Assembly (NCBI GenBank): GCA_016212795.1
Contig: JACRDT010000042.1
Span: 124,001-188,000, forward strand
Direction of reading: 5' to 3'
Origin: Elusimicrobiota bacterium
GTDB taxonomy: Bacteria; Elusimicrobiota; Elusimicrobia; UBA1565; UBA9628
Length of the DNA stretch: 64,000 nt
The position numbers were made by a program, and so were the translations under genes. The notes below the pieces were generated by a model. The model was not told the DNA's origin. It did not search any database and worked only from the letters and a program-made list of their open reading frames with translations. Below, in pieces: positions 19,401 to 25,321 of this stretch; position 1 is the stretch's first letter; every line of letters begins with the position of its first letter.

Positions 19401-20327
19401 TCGGACCCGCGCGGGACGGTCCCCAGTTGGAGCGACATGCGCGACTTGGCTTCGAATCCCGAGTACGGGACAGGGTGGTTCAGCGGCGAGATGCCCTTCA
19501 ACCTGGTCAGATGCGCGGGGAGCGCCTGCGTGTTCCCGCAGGCCTCTTTCCGCTACGGGCTCTTCGTCGACTTCGCCAACAAGCTCATCGGCGGCAACGG
19601 GTCGGGCGTCCGGGCTGAGGGCGTCTGGGGGTACGGCGCCGGGCAGTTCTCGGTGAGCGCGTCCGTCGGCCAAGTGACGTATGATTCCGCCGAGACCTAT
19701 CCGGATGCCGAGCCGGCTCACGTGAGCGCCACGGACGGCAACGGCTTCGACGTGGACTTCTCGCTCAAGAACGTGCAGAGCCTCGCGAGCCTCGGCGCCG
19801 AGGTGCAGGCCAGGTATATGGGCGCCGACGGGACGGTCGGCTTCGGGCAGTCCTCGTCGGGCCTGCGCGTGGTCGAGGACGGCGTCTCATCCTGGGACGA
19901 GCTCCGCGCCATCCCGGCCGGCGCCGGGACGTACGAGGCGTTCGGCACGCCCTTCGCCTTCACCCGGCTGAACAGCCAGGACGACACCCGGGAGGGGGCC
20001 TTCGACTTCACCCTGGGCGTGGACTTCGGGGCGCGCACCTACTACCTGAATTCCACGTTGTACGACCCCGATACGGCTGCCATCGCGTCGATCGGAGTGT
20101 CGGACGTGGCGTTCGACAAGCTGACGGGTCTTGCCACGATCAGCCAGTCGAACGCTGGCTACTCGCTCGACATGACGTTGAACAACGTGGGCGGGGTCCC
20201 GGGGGCCACGGCCGATGCCGCGGCAGCCTACCACGTCGTCGACGGGGGGGATCCCAACATCATCGTGGCCGACGGGGCCGGCAGTGTGGCGGGGGTCCCG
20301 CTCTGCCCCGGGCCTGCCTGCCCGTAA
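10434..20327 (+). CDS. Giant exported FecR-domain protein with 19 tandem barrel-like repeats
   Basis: 3297 residues. Signal peptide at 1-27 (LAALLAAPAMA). A FecR domain at ~38-157 shows the usual LFLNEKVTTDEKGHMQIML, TFTLGPKASMVLDEF and FPTGTMGIRGTIV strands. A Gly/Ser/Ala/Asp-rich linker runs to ~395. Nineteen repeats of 140-180 residues then fill the rest. Each has a leading Trp, a G-x-Y-x-G strand, PFxLxxC-x(4-8)-C-x-x-P, FSYLLxIDFGAKTFGG, and later FTVDFTLKDVxGxAAxGL. First Trp codons are at 11631, 12063, 12513, 12963 and 13395. The IDFGAKTFGG strand resembles TbpB-type lipoprotein barrels, which are Slam cargo. Cysteine pairs suggest disulfides outside the cell. A role as a surface fibre or binding protein is inferred. 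Confidence 0.85.
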   Translation: MNSFNMMLKKTLAAGLAALLAAPAMAAMPVASQIGVAAGVRGKVFAFAPAAQAQAKPVGREITSGKPLFLNEKVTTDEKGHMQIMLIDETTFTLGPKASMVLDEFVYDPATGAGKVSAQVTKGAFRFVTGHIGHKDPSSVKVKFPTGTMGIRGTIVAGNVGEDGSTTVVLLGPGAGNNAGERPGAFNLENSAGGVDVTNPGFGSTMGSESAPPTPPALIPAETMGAILGALAPPADQGAGEGGQAASGSGDGGGQASSGSGESSGTGDAASSDGTSSDGGAASGGDTASGGETAGETTGGGGDAAAGGTALGGDTGAGADATGGMFSSDMGGDYGAGGESISGMAGQDTAGASGDLAVTVDIAGVTDAAGSVTTTASSDNADETVAEENADKVVAGATTWEAVQSYGFGSGYYYGQEPFLLSQCGGAPCSNPQGYFLYYLAIDFGAKTFGGPDSMAFVNAYDDAVSITDSLSIPAQSYAGLTGPAVISQVSDSGFFTVDFTLENNSSAADAVSVLASYDDSSTIGEGAANALLAGQVTANPSDWASVQTVLSGKGRFTGSGSFTLTMCNTVPGDCASPSGLFSYLLEIDFGVGTVGGGDSFGSLIASDPGTNVYLSENMSIGSRIIAEQPAGTAAFSETSNNLTMDFTLLDYLGTADALSVTAAYDDNGTILGNGASTAQLQADAASLTGASDWASVGLVPGGTGRFVGGGPFTLTTCLGGDCLSPTGFFQYMLEIDFGAKTYGGANSGAFVDASDAVSGVMVNDFLSIGQTNFGSSGPASIPGVSDSGKFTVDMSLTDVNGVAGMGLDATASYTDGTDAIGSGAASSMFELDQPVSAGTPTTWDGLYAVQTGAGVYMGYAPFNLTQCVGAPGDCVNPSGQFSYLLKIDFGAKYIGGGGSGVTLNATADNIAPISVEWSYAGGNYGGGADPVVISGNNAGMSVDFSLKDVGGVTAAGLDVLVQYVDGSILGNGTSSAFIAPMAGTSSWETVPVRGAGYYTGGGPFNLTMCDSAPGDCVNPTGEFSYLVTVDFGAKSFGGGALDGVMFSASADNITPLAGNIDLSQSQPFPNNAGPATFSANNADFLWAQFTLKDVNSVAAGGLDVAVTYDNFTTIYGSGNSFSPKVAIDGLSLWDDLWAGLPALGGAGYYSGQGPVAFNVCQNGEFPGCSASAGQFEYLVYVDFMNHQFGGNGSMAVLTAADVGGTGYEIAAPMEIGQTGFGGNGPAVVTDYWDDNEVFSLDFSLKDVNGSSAMGLDANAYYTDSFWMNDVMYSVEGFGSSSAQGASASDWGSVLALDAAPVGTKGLFTGSAPFYLTMCGNGSCLNPTGTLSYGLYIDFANKTVGGPGSGVAFTASYEVAPQDLQGPANLGGQANAEEPQNQTVTVSRDIAIPETIYGGEAPLSGLAHPQPASSMDGFNVDFTLRDVSGLAGQAVGVTAWYNDGSTMGYGFDAADISAPRSIEGYDAVWDDARSIYYGTGMYAGTGPFTLTSCPGDGCVSPAGIFSYMVAIDFGERTYEAGAYIYAWDQAGDARVNDALAFSGAFGSGSTPASFSGSSGNGLTVDFSLKNVGDVAATGMEAQATYSNGDVAGGSDWILAPMGTSDALTPSTWDVSLAAETGAGAYAGAGVLDFSICHGAPGDCVNPSGVFSYLLTVDFGAKTFGGEGSGIDILASEDNWAHPITDRYDIPRTSFNGYAGAAGVSLNAAKYVGMRGGEIAANFTLQDVAGVAAAGADVTVGYSYSDPEANITASADGFSVAARAAMDATSTWESIAASVAGGLGIFKGGGPFTLAACNGGSCTAPTGSFEYLVYVDFANKVFGGNGSVATVSASDAATGVTVSDSLSIGAVAYIPLAPGSAMFLDQTNGSFSSPSNYFRVDFTLKDFNGDPAQGLWAEAFYESGYEDEELTWHTINAGFGSSYASRRAALAWNELPTEGAAGWYEGSGPLLLSMCGGSYCIAPQAGFHYGIKIDFANGQFGGPGSGAYVWGEDTPNNFSFTDNLDVAVAQDFADLPGYAADGPAHIQLASGGGEFKLDFTLRDVGGVSAGGAEVSATYEDGVMGTYGYGRAYALLGVEPTFVDGLATWADAGAIISGVGNYGGSAAFTLTACASGEGGACGAPSGFFTYLLNVDFGRKTYAGGAYVSAVDGPSETVVEDQVLIPPTSFAGLTGDAQFPAAVSDSSNLTANFELRNVAGVAAAGLGVSVEYDDHALTTGSGNDVSGQVSSLADSVWEDINGMPSAGVYAGGGPLTVTSCNGQTCVAPAGFFTYLINIDFEHMTVGGSGSGAYVSISDQNTQTNLSQQFYFPTAVLGSVGFSFNPGPLGMDFTLKDVDNGVATALFANATFDDGDTYAEGSGGAVFGGAALQPTWEDVATNANTLAGAGFYKGGGPFHLYDCGDGANCVNPTGSFDYLVYIDFTNHVFGGNGSMASFSASDATTGVDVADSVAIGQFPYGAPAPGPASFTNWTYMSDSWLFGIDFTLKNVNGDPAKLLWADAYYEGGYYDEWDTWVSVKGAGSSRAWRAGLPGWGDVGGLATFGGTGWYEGSGPLAAAWENGNYWVAPKGGFHYGLYIDFSNGTFGGNGSGAYVWGEDLAGGYSFSDSISMPAAVGFDDASNISYDASGPAHITAQSASGNFVIDFSLKDVSNGTDAAGLEASVSYYDGENYIYGYGRSSSSRIDYPGVGGEASWNDVRTIISGSAHFGGSAPFALSSCAGGLAGACANPQGFFSYMLNVDFGKQIYDGGAYVVAYDPAVQVGEVVTLGTNVRDSLYIPPTSFAGMAGEAIIPTATSESGNFSIDFGLHNVGGLAAAGVDAAAYYEEEVDGNYTIGSGSALGRPRAGLDVSQWEDILLMPQSGGGLFAGRGVFGLGLCNWNTCASPTGFFEYAVFVDFSLGEYGGNGSFAMFRAANPESEFVPAVDIAGYVAIPSGQLFGVAGDASLGSFTDNAGFTIDFSLKDAEGDPAMALDAVASYQDEGAGTFGAGWSSDPRGTVPSWSDMRDLASNPEYGTGWFSGEMPFNLVRCAGSACVFPQASFRYGLFVDFANKLIGGNGSGVRAEGVWGYGAGQFSVSASVGQVTYDSAETYPDAEPAHVSATDGNGFDVDFSLKNVQSLASLGAEVQARYMGADGTVGFGQSSSGLRVVEDGVSSWDELRAIPAGAGTYEAFGTPFAFTRLNSQDDTREGAFDFTLGVDFGARTYYLNSTLYDPDTAAIASIGVSDVAFDKLTGLATISQSNAGYSLDMTLNNVGGVPGATADAAAAYHVVDGGDPNIIVADGAGSVAGVPLCPGPACP
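11631..20270 (+). repeat. 19 tandem coding repeats (about 430-540 bp each)
   Basis: The repeats are diverged at the DNA level but keep Trp, the paired Cys, IDFGxKxFGG and VDFxLKDV positions. Units 15 (AAAWENGNYWVAP) and 19 (FAFTRLNSQDDTRE) have lost the cysteine pair. Units 7, 11, 15 and 18 (FANKxxGG or FSNGTFGG variants) look like one sub-family. Units 6, 10 and 14 (EYLVYVDF- or DYLVYIDF-type) look like another. This suggests duplication of multi-unit blocks. Confidence 0.8.
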
Positions 20328-20351
20328 CGCTGCCTGGCGTTGGAACGTGAC

Positions 20352-20385
20352 GGCCGGCTCCCTCTCGGGAGCCGGCCGGTTCTTT
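20352..20385 (+). terminator. Rho-independent terminator after the giant gene
   Basis: An 11-bp perfect stem GGCCGGCTCCC / GGGAGCCGGCC with a TCTC loop is followed by GGTTCTTT. It starts 25 bp after the stop codon. Confidence 0.75.
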
Positions 20386-20408
20386 GGCATAGTCGCTGGG
20401 GTGTCTCC

Positions 20409-20426
20409 GCTACCTTAAGGGGTTGC
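20409..20426 (+). promoter_or_regulatory. Operator-like site 1 (GCTACCTTAAGGGGTTGC)
   Basis: One of four related 18-bp imperfect palindromes around the small HTH gene. The consensus is GCYACCTYCTGGGGTAGC. This copy lies beyond the 3' end of the HTH gene. Confidence 0.5.
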
Positions 20427-20449
20427 ACAACAATTCCAGCGATTGTTCC

Positions 20450-20467
20450 GCTACCTTCTGGGGTAGC
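20450..20467 (+). promoter_or_regulatory. Operator-like site 2 (GCTACCTTCTGGGGTAGC)
   Basis: The most symmetric copy: GCTACC and GGTAGC arms around TTCTGG. It overlaps the stop codon of the HTH gene on the minus strand. Confidence 0.5.
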
Positions 20468-20765
20468 GCCGGCGACGCGGGATATGGCCCGCATCGGAAA
20501 GGGCATGGGTGCGGTGCCAAAGCTCCTCCGCAGTCGATGTGCTCAAGGGAATGATGACAAGTCCGCAGCCATATCCGGCGAACAGTTGGCGGAGGGTGCC
20601 CAGTTGGACGTCCTGTCCTCCCTCGATCTTTGCCACCTTGGAATGCGGCAGTCCCGCCAGGGCGGCCAGTTGCCGCTGGGTCATCCCGAGGCGCCCGCGC
20701 AGTCGGCGGTGGGAAATGGGCGGCAGGGCATCTACGACCGGACATGTGGACGGCCGGCATGACAC
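20451..20765 (-). CDS. Small XRE/Cro-type HTH regulator
   Basis: About 104 residues from the GTG at 20765; a GTG at 20780 is an alternative. A clear HTH_3 domain occupies the middle: LRGRLGMTQRQLAALAGLPH then SKVAKIEGGQDVQLGTLRQL, followed by a short strand GLVIIPLS and a basic tail ending in RRRRYPRR. This layout, a HTH with a short C-terminal strand, resembles antitoxin-type or autoregulatory XRE proteins, but no toxin gene is adjacent. The start codon lies within operator-like site 3 and the stop within site 2, so autoregulation is likely. Its other targets may be the flanking giant gene or the foldase gene. Confidence 0.72.
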   Translation of the reverse strand: MSCRPSTCPVVDALPPISHRRLRGRLGMTQRQLAALAGLPHSKVAKIEGGQDVQLGTLRQLFAGYGCGLVIIPLSTSTAEELWHRTHALSDAGHIPRRRRYPRR

Positions 20766-20778
20766 CTCCTGGGGTGGC
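20761..20778 (+). promoter_or_regulatory. Operator-like site 3 (GACACCTCCTGGGGTGGC)
   Basis: It overlaps the start of the HTH gene. With site 4 it forms a larger inverted arrangement (ACCTCCTGGGGTGGC and GCTACCCCAGGAGGT) with centres 41 bp apart, about four helical turns. The presumed HTH promoter lies between them. Confidence 0.5.
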
Positions 20779-20801
20779 ACATCTATCCAGGAACATGTTG
20801 C

Positions 20802-20819
20802 GCTACCCCAGGAGGTGGC
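20802..20819 (-). promoter_or_regulatory. Operator-like site 4 (GCCACCTCCTGGGGTAGC on the minus strand)
   Basis: It matches site 2 at 16 of 18 positions when read on the minus strand. It lies upstream of the HTH gene and downstream of the PpiC gene end. Confidence 0.5.
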
Positions 20820-20964
20820 GAAGTTCCGGGACAGGGTTGAGAGCGTCTAATCATGCCCCGGCGGGGCCTGGGAGGCGCCGGCTTGAACCGGCTGGCCGAA
20901 GAGACGGGACAGCATGGCGGCGGCCATGCGACCGAGGAGCGTCAGGGGCGGCCCTCCCTGCAGA

Positions 20965-21840
20965 TCAGGGCTGGGACGTCTTGGGCTGGCGCAGGATCTT
21001 GATGTCCGCCTTCTGGCGGAGCGGCACGAGGATGGAGGGCAGGGAGGCGGTGGCCTTCCTGCTGAGCAGCGCCTCCCGGAGGTTCTCCTTGACCGCGGCG
21101 AACTCGGCGGGCTTTGGGGGCTTGGTCTCGAGGACCTGGAGCACGTGCCGGCCCAGCTTGGTCTCGACGATCCTGGTCTCCCCGGCCTTCATGGAGAACA
21201 CGGCCTTGTCGATGTCCGGGGGCAGTGTCCCGGGAGGGACGAACCCGTAATCGCCGCCCGAGACCTTGCCGCTCTTGGCCAGCGACTTCTCCTCGGCCAG
21301 TTTCTTGAAGTCGCCGCCGGACTTGAGCTTGGAGACGACGGCCTCGGCCTCCTTCTTGGTCGCGACCTGGATGTGGCGCAGGTGGGCGGTCTTGGGCTGG
21401 CCCAGGCTGGCCTTGTTCTTCTCGAAGGCCTCCGCCACCTCCTGGTCGGAGACCGAGAGCTTCTTCTCCGTCACGATGAATCTCAGCACCGCGAGCTCGG
21501 CGGCGATGCCTTGCCGGACGGTCTCCAGGGTGGCGCCCGCCTCCTTGAGGTGGCCCTGGAGGGCGTCCTCGGTGGGGAACTGCGACCGGAAGGCGGCGAG
21601 GCGCTTGTCCACCGCGGCCTGGTCTGGCTCGATCTTGCGCGCCGCGACCTCCTGGCGCAGCAGGATCCTGTCGACCATCTTGTCGAGCGTCATCTGGCCG
21701 TAGTCCCGCAGGAGGGTGTCTTGGAACTCGGATTTCCGGATGGAGACGCTGTTGACCTTGGCGATCTCCGGGTCGTCTTCGACCGCGGCCGCCATCGCGG
21801 TCGAGGCCAGCATGAGGAGCGTCATCGTGAGTCGGATCAT
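20965..21840 (-). CDS. Periplasmic parvulin-type peptidyl-prolyl isomerase (PpiC/SurA/PrsA-like)
   Basis: 291 residues. A signal peptide (MIRLTMTLLMLASTAMA) is followed by a SurA_N-like chaperone region (IAKVNSVSIRKSEFQDTLL, later MVDRILLRQEVAARKIE). A parvulin domain at ~145-240 shows the core strands HLRHIQVATKKEAEAVVSKL, FKKLAEEKSLAKSGKVSGGD and YGFVPPGTLPPDIDKAVFSM, then ETRIVETKLGRHVLQVLE. Such foldases assist secreted and outer-membrane proteins. It is divergent from the CHASE2 cyclase gene and next to the giant exported protein, so helping that protein fold is plausible. A TATCAT box lies 28 nt upstream, with GAGG near the ATG. Confidence 0.88.
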   Translation of the reverse strand: MIRLTMTLLMLASTAMAAAVEDDPEIAKVNSVSIRKSEFQDTLLRDYGQMTLDKMVDRILLRQEVAARKIEPDQAAVDKRLAAFRSQFPTEDALQGHLKEAGATLETVRQGIAAELAVLRFIVTEKKLSVSDQEVAEAFEKNKASLGQPKTAHLRHIQVATKKEAEAVVSKLKSGGDFKKLAEEKSLAKSGKVSGGDYGFVPPGTLPPDIDKAVFSMKAGETRIVETKLGRHVLQVLETKPPKPAEFAAVKENLREALLSRKATASLPSILVPLRQKADIKILRQPKTSQP

Positions 21841-21926
21841 CGTGAACCTCGCATGGGAAATCCCGGGAATGATAGCAAATCGGCGCCGGCGATTGCTTTT
21901 CCGCCCTTGAAATACAAAAATAGGCC

Positions 21927-24236
21927 ATGCCCCTCCCCGATGCCGCCAAGACCGTGAAGCTCTCCACCTTCCAGAAGGTGGTCCCCCTCTCCAGGCTCCG
22001 CTCGCGTTGGCAGGAGCGCCGGCGCGGGGCGATGAGCCGCTGGGTCTACATCGTGGTCCCGTGGCTCATCCTGCTCGGCTGCGCCGGCGCGCGGCTCATG
22101 CGGGTGGACGCCATCGAGGAGCTGAGGAACAGGGTCTTCGACTATTACCAGCGGGCCAAGCCCCGGCCCTACGAGGACGCGCCGGTGCGCATCCTGGACC
22201 TCGACGACGAGACCTTGAAGCGCCTGGGCCAGTGGCCCTGGCCGCGCACGCTGATCGGCAGGCTGGTGCGGCGCCTTTCGGAGTGCGGGGTCTCGGCCGT
22301 GGCCTTCGACATCGTGTTCGCCGAGCCCGACCGCACCTCCGCGGGCCGCATCATGCCCCTGTGGCCGCAGACCGCGGACCTCGACGCGGTGCGAAGCCGC
22401 CTGCTGCGCCTTCCCGACCACGACAGGCTCCTCGCCAAGGAGTTCGCCAAGGCGCCGGTCGTGGTGGGCTGCGTCCTGACGCGCCAAAAGAACGAGGACC
22501 TCCCGGCGGTCAAGGCGTCCTTCGGGTTCTCGGGCGACGACCCCACCGACTTCATCATCCCCTTCTACGGCGCGGTGAAGAACCTCCCGGAGCTCGAGGA
22601 GGCCGCCTCCGGCTCGGGGAGCTTCAACTCCATCACGGACTCGGACGGCATCATCCGCCGGGTCCCGCTGGTCCTGCGCGTCGGCACGACGCTGATCCCG
22701 TCGCTGGCGGCCGAGGCCCTGCGCGTGGCGCAGGGGGCGCCGACCATCGCCGTCAAGTCCGCGGGGTCGAGCGGCGAGGCCAGCTTCGGCGCCCGGACCG
22801 GCATCAGCAAGGTCAAGATCGGCAAGATCGCCGTGCCGACGGACGCCCAGGGCCGCATCCTGGTCTACTACACCAAGCACGCCAAGGCCAGGACCATCCC
22901 CATCTGGGAGGTCATGGAGAAGGGCTTCGACAAGAGCAGGCTCGAGGGCGTCATCGCCGTCATCGGGACCAGCGCCGCGGGGCTGAAGGACCAGCGCGCG
23001 ACCCCCCTCAACCCCATGGCCCCCGGCGTGGAGGTGCACGCCCAGGTGATGGAGCAGGTCCTGCTGGGCCGCTACCTCGAGCGGCCGGATTGGGCCGACG
23101 GCGCGGAGGTGGTCTACCTGCTGGTCCTGGGCTCCCTGCTCATCCTGCTCTTCTTGCGCTTCGGCGCGGGCTGGGGCCTGCCCATCTCGGCGGGGGCGGT
23201 CGTCGGCGCCACGGCCCTGTCCTGGCTGGCGTTCACGCGCTGGGGGTGGCTCCTCGACGCGGTCTTCCCGGCCGCGGTCATCCTCCTCATCCACGCGTTC
23301 ATGACCATCATCAGCTACATGCGCAGCGAGGGCGAGCGCCGCCGGGTGCGCGGCGCCTTCAGCCGCTACATGTCGCCCGTGCTGGCCGAGCAGCTGGCCG
23401 CCCACCCCGAGAAGCTCAAGCTCGGCGGGGAGTTCCGGGACATGACGTTCCACTTCTGCGACATCGCCGGGTTCTCGACCATCTCGGAGTTCTTCGACCC
23501 CCACGGGCTCATCGCCTTCCTCAACGGCTTCCTGACCCCCATGACCGAGGTCATCCTGGAGCACCAGGGCACGGTGGACAAGTACATCGGCGACTGCATC
23601 ATGGCCTACTGGAACGCGCCCTTGGAGGACCCCGAGCACGCCCAGCACGCCTGCCTGGCGGTCCTGGAGATGCACGAGCGGCTCGCGGAGCTCAACGACG
23701 AGCGGAAGGCCGAGGCCGAGGCGGAGAACAAGAAGTTCGTGCCTATCCGCATCCGCACGGGCCTCAACACGGGCAAGTGCATCGTGGGCAACATGGGCTC
23801 CGAGCACCGCTTCGACTACTCGGTCATCGGCGACGACGTCAACCTGGCCTCGCGCCTCGAGGGCGCCAACAAGTTCTTCGGGACCTACATCATGGTCAGT
23901 GAGTCAACCGTGACGGCCGCCAGGGGCGCGGTCGTGGCGCGCGAGCTCGGACGCGTGCGCGTGGTCGGCAAGGCCGTGCCCATCAGGGTCTTCACCTTGA
24001 TGGCTCGGCAGGGCGAACTCTCCTTGGAATGGCAGAGCGTCCTCCCCCGCTACGAAGCGGGCATCGCGGCCTTCAACAAGCGCGACTTCGCCGCGGCCTG
24101 CGGATGCTTTCGCGACGTGCTGGCCGTTTTCCCCGAGGACGGGCCGAGCAAGCTCTACCTCAATATCTGCACGGACTACGCTTCCGTCCCTCCGCCCGAG
24201 GAGTGGGACGAGGTGTTCAACCTCACGGCCAAGTGA
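21927..24236 (+). CDS. CHASE2-domain adenylate/guanylate cyclase
   Basis: 769 residues. TM1 at ~37-57, an extracytoplasmic CHASE2 sensor at ~60-390 (VRILDLDDETLKRLGQWPWP, VAFDIVFAEPD, GSGSFNSITDSDGIIRRVPL), three more TMs at ~395-470, a class III cyclase domain at ~500-690, and a short TPR-like tail. Catalytic residues are present: metal Asp in FHFCDIAGFST, the second Asp in YIGDCIMAYW, Lys in TVDKYIGD, and the Asn/Arg transition-state pair in DDVNLASRLEG. It should make cAMP or cGMP in response to an envelope signal. CHASE2 cyclases often neighbour FecR-domain genes, as here. The ATG follows a TACAAA-type -10 by 8 nt. Confidence 0.92.
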   Translation: MPLPDAAKTVKLSTFQKVVPLSRLRSRWQERRRGAMSRWVYIVVPWLILLGCAGARLMRVDAIEELRNRVFDYYQRAKPRPYEDAPVRILDLDDETLKRLGQWPWPRTLIGRLVRRLSECGVSAVAFDIVFAEPDRTSAGRIMPLWPQTADLDAVRSRLLRLPDHDRLLAKEFAKAPVVVGCVLTRQKNEDLPAVKASFGFSGDDPTDFIIPFYGAVKNLPELEEAASGSGSFNSITDSDGIIRRVPLVLRVGTTLIPSLAAEALRVAQGAPTIAVKSAGSSGEASFGARTGISKVKIGKIAVPTDAQGRILVYYTKHAKARTIPIWEVMEKGFDKSRLEGVIAVIGTSAAGLKDQRATPLNPMAPGVEVHAQVMEQVLLGRYLERPDWADGAEVVYLLVLGSLLILLFLRFGAGWGLPISAGAVVGATALSWLAFTRWGWLLDAVFPAAVILLIHAFMTIISYMRSEGERRRVRGAFSRYMSPVLAEQLAAHPEKLKLGGEFRDMTFHFCDIAGFSTISEFFDPHGLIAFLNGFLTPMTEVILEHQGTVDKYIGDCIMAYWNAPLEDPEHAQHACLAVLEMHERLAELNDERKAEAEAENKKFVPIRIRTGLNTGKCIVGNMGSEHRFDYSVIGDDVNLASRLEGANKFFGTYIMVSESTVTAARGAVVARELGRVRVVGKAVPIRVFTLMARQGELSLEWQSVLPRYEAGIAAFNKRDFAAACGCFRDVLAVFPEDGPSKLYLNICTDYASVPPPEEWDEVFNLTAK

Positions 24237-25307
24237 TCACCTGACGGCCTCGTAGATGGCCTGGCTGGCCACTTTGTGGCCGGCGTGGTTCCAGTGCGGG
24301 TCGTGCGCGAGGGTCAGTGGCTCGGCGGAGCGCGACGCGTGCGCCTCGAAGGCCGCGGCCAGGTCCAGGACGGGCAGGCGGCTCTCGCGCAGGCGCCGCC
24401 GCAGGGCCTCGAACCTGGGCTGTTCCACGGGCCTGTTCCCCGCGGGGAGGACGTCGGGGATCAGGACGAACAGCGTCTTGGCGCCGCGGCTCCTGGCCGT
24501 GCGGTCGATCTCCCGCGCGAGGAGGCAGGTCATCTCGTCGGGCGCCAGCGCCGCCTGCCTGTTGCGCACGCCCGTCCCCAGCAGGCCGTCGACGAGGCCG
24601 ATGAACCTGGCGGACAGGGCCAAGCCGCGCCAACGGACGTTGGCCGCCAGGTTCCAGAGCGTGAGCCGCCGGCTCAGGGCCCGGTGGAGCTTCTTGCCCG
24701 GGGTCGCCGGAGGCACGGGGACGTTGGTCAGCCGGAGTTTGCCGTCCTGGAGGTAGAACAGGGGCTTCTCGTAGAGCCCGCGGTAGGAGTTGGTGTTGTC
24801 GTCGAGGTCGGAGGCCGGGTGGACCATGACGATCACCAGGCTCGGGCCGTACTTCAGCGCCTCTTGGCGCAGCAGCAGCCACTCCTGGTCCTGGCCGTAG
24901 CCGCTGCAGCCGAAGTTGAGCACCTCGGTCCGCGGGAGCTTCTCCTGCAGGAGCTCCGTGAAGCGCTGGCTCTCTTCGACCCCGTACCCCCACGTGAACG
25001 AGTCGCCCAGGACCGCGATCCTCGAGACGCCGGGCCGGCGGGCGTAAGGGGTGTCCTTGCCGCCCCGCATGCCTCGGGAGTCGACCGTGACCGCGGTGTC
25101 GAAGTCGTCCTGCGCGAAGCGTCCTCGCGCGCCGGGCTTGTTGGCCCAGCCCAGGACCGGGTCGTACTCGGCGAACCGGAAGTTCTCGGTGCCGCGGGCC
25201 AGCCACCGGGGGTATCTCCAGCGCGCGACGCCCTCCGAGAGCGCGACGGCCAGCAGGGTCGAGGCGGCGGCGCAGAGCAGGCGGATCCCGATGTCGCGGC
25301 TGCGCAT
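24237..25307 (-). CDS. SGNH/GDSL-type hydrolase, membrane-anchored
   Basis: 356 residues. An N-terminal signal anchor (LLCAAASTLLAVALSEGVA) precedes a conserved N-region (YDPVLGWANKPGARGRF) common in SGNH proteins of polysaccharide loci. Catalytic blocks are intact: VLGDSFTWGYG (Ser), GCSGYGQDQE (Gly/Asn block), and DPHWNHAGH (Asp and His). These enzymes act as esterases or acyltransferases on envelope polymers; the substrate is unknown. It is the last gene of the caspase/HpaA-like operon, 14 bp after the previous stop. Its stop abuts the cyclase stop with no gap. Confidence 0.85.
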   Translation of the reverse strand: MRSRDIGIRLLCAAASTLLAVALSEGVARWRYPRWLARGTENFRFAEYDPVLGWANKPGARGRFAQDDFDTAVTVDSRGMRGGKDTPYARRPGVSRIAVLGDSFTWGYGVEESQRFTELLQEKLPRTEVLNFGCSGYGQDQEWLLLRQEALKYGPSLVIVMVHPASDLDDNTNSYRGLYEKPLFYLQDGKLRLTNVPVPPATPGKKLHRALSRRLTLWNLAANVRWRGLALSARFIGLVDGLLGTGVRNRQAALAPDEMTCLLAREIDRTARSRGAKTLFVLIPDVLPAGNRPVEQPRFEALRRRLRESRLPVLDLAAAFEAHASRSAEPLTLAHDPHWNHAGHKVASQAIYEAVR

Positions 25308-25321
25308 GGCGCGGGGGCGGG

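Noticed and set aside
20870..20964. GC-rich inverted repeats after the PpiC gene as a terminator
   Set aside because: Short stems such as GCCCCGGCGGGGC are present but lack a T-run and are expected by chance at this GC content.
24231..24242. TGATCA at the abutting stops of the cyclase and SGNH genes as a regulatory palindrome
   Set aside because: It arises simply because the two stop codons (TGA and its complement TCA) are adjacent; there is no longer symmetry around it.
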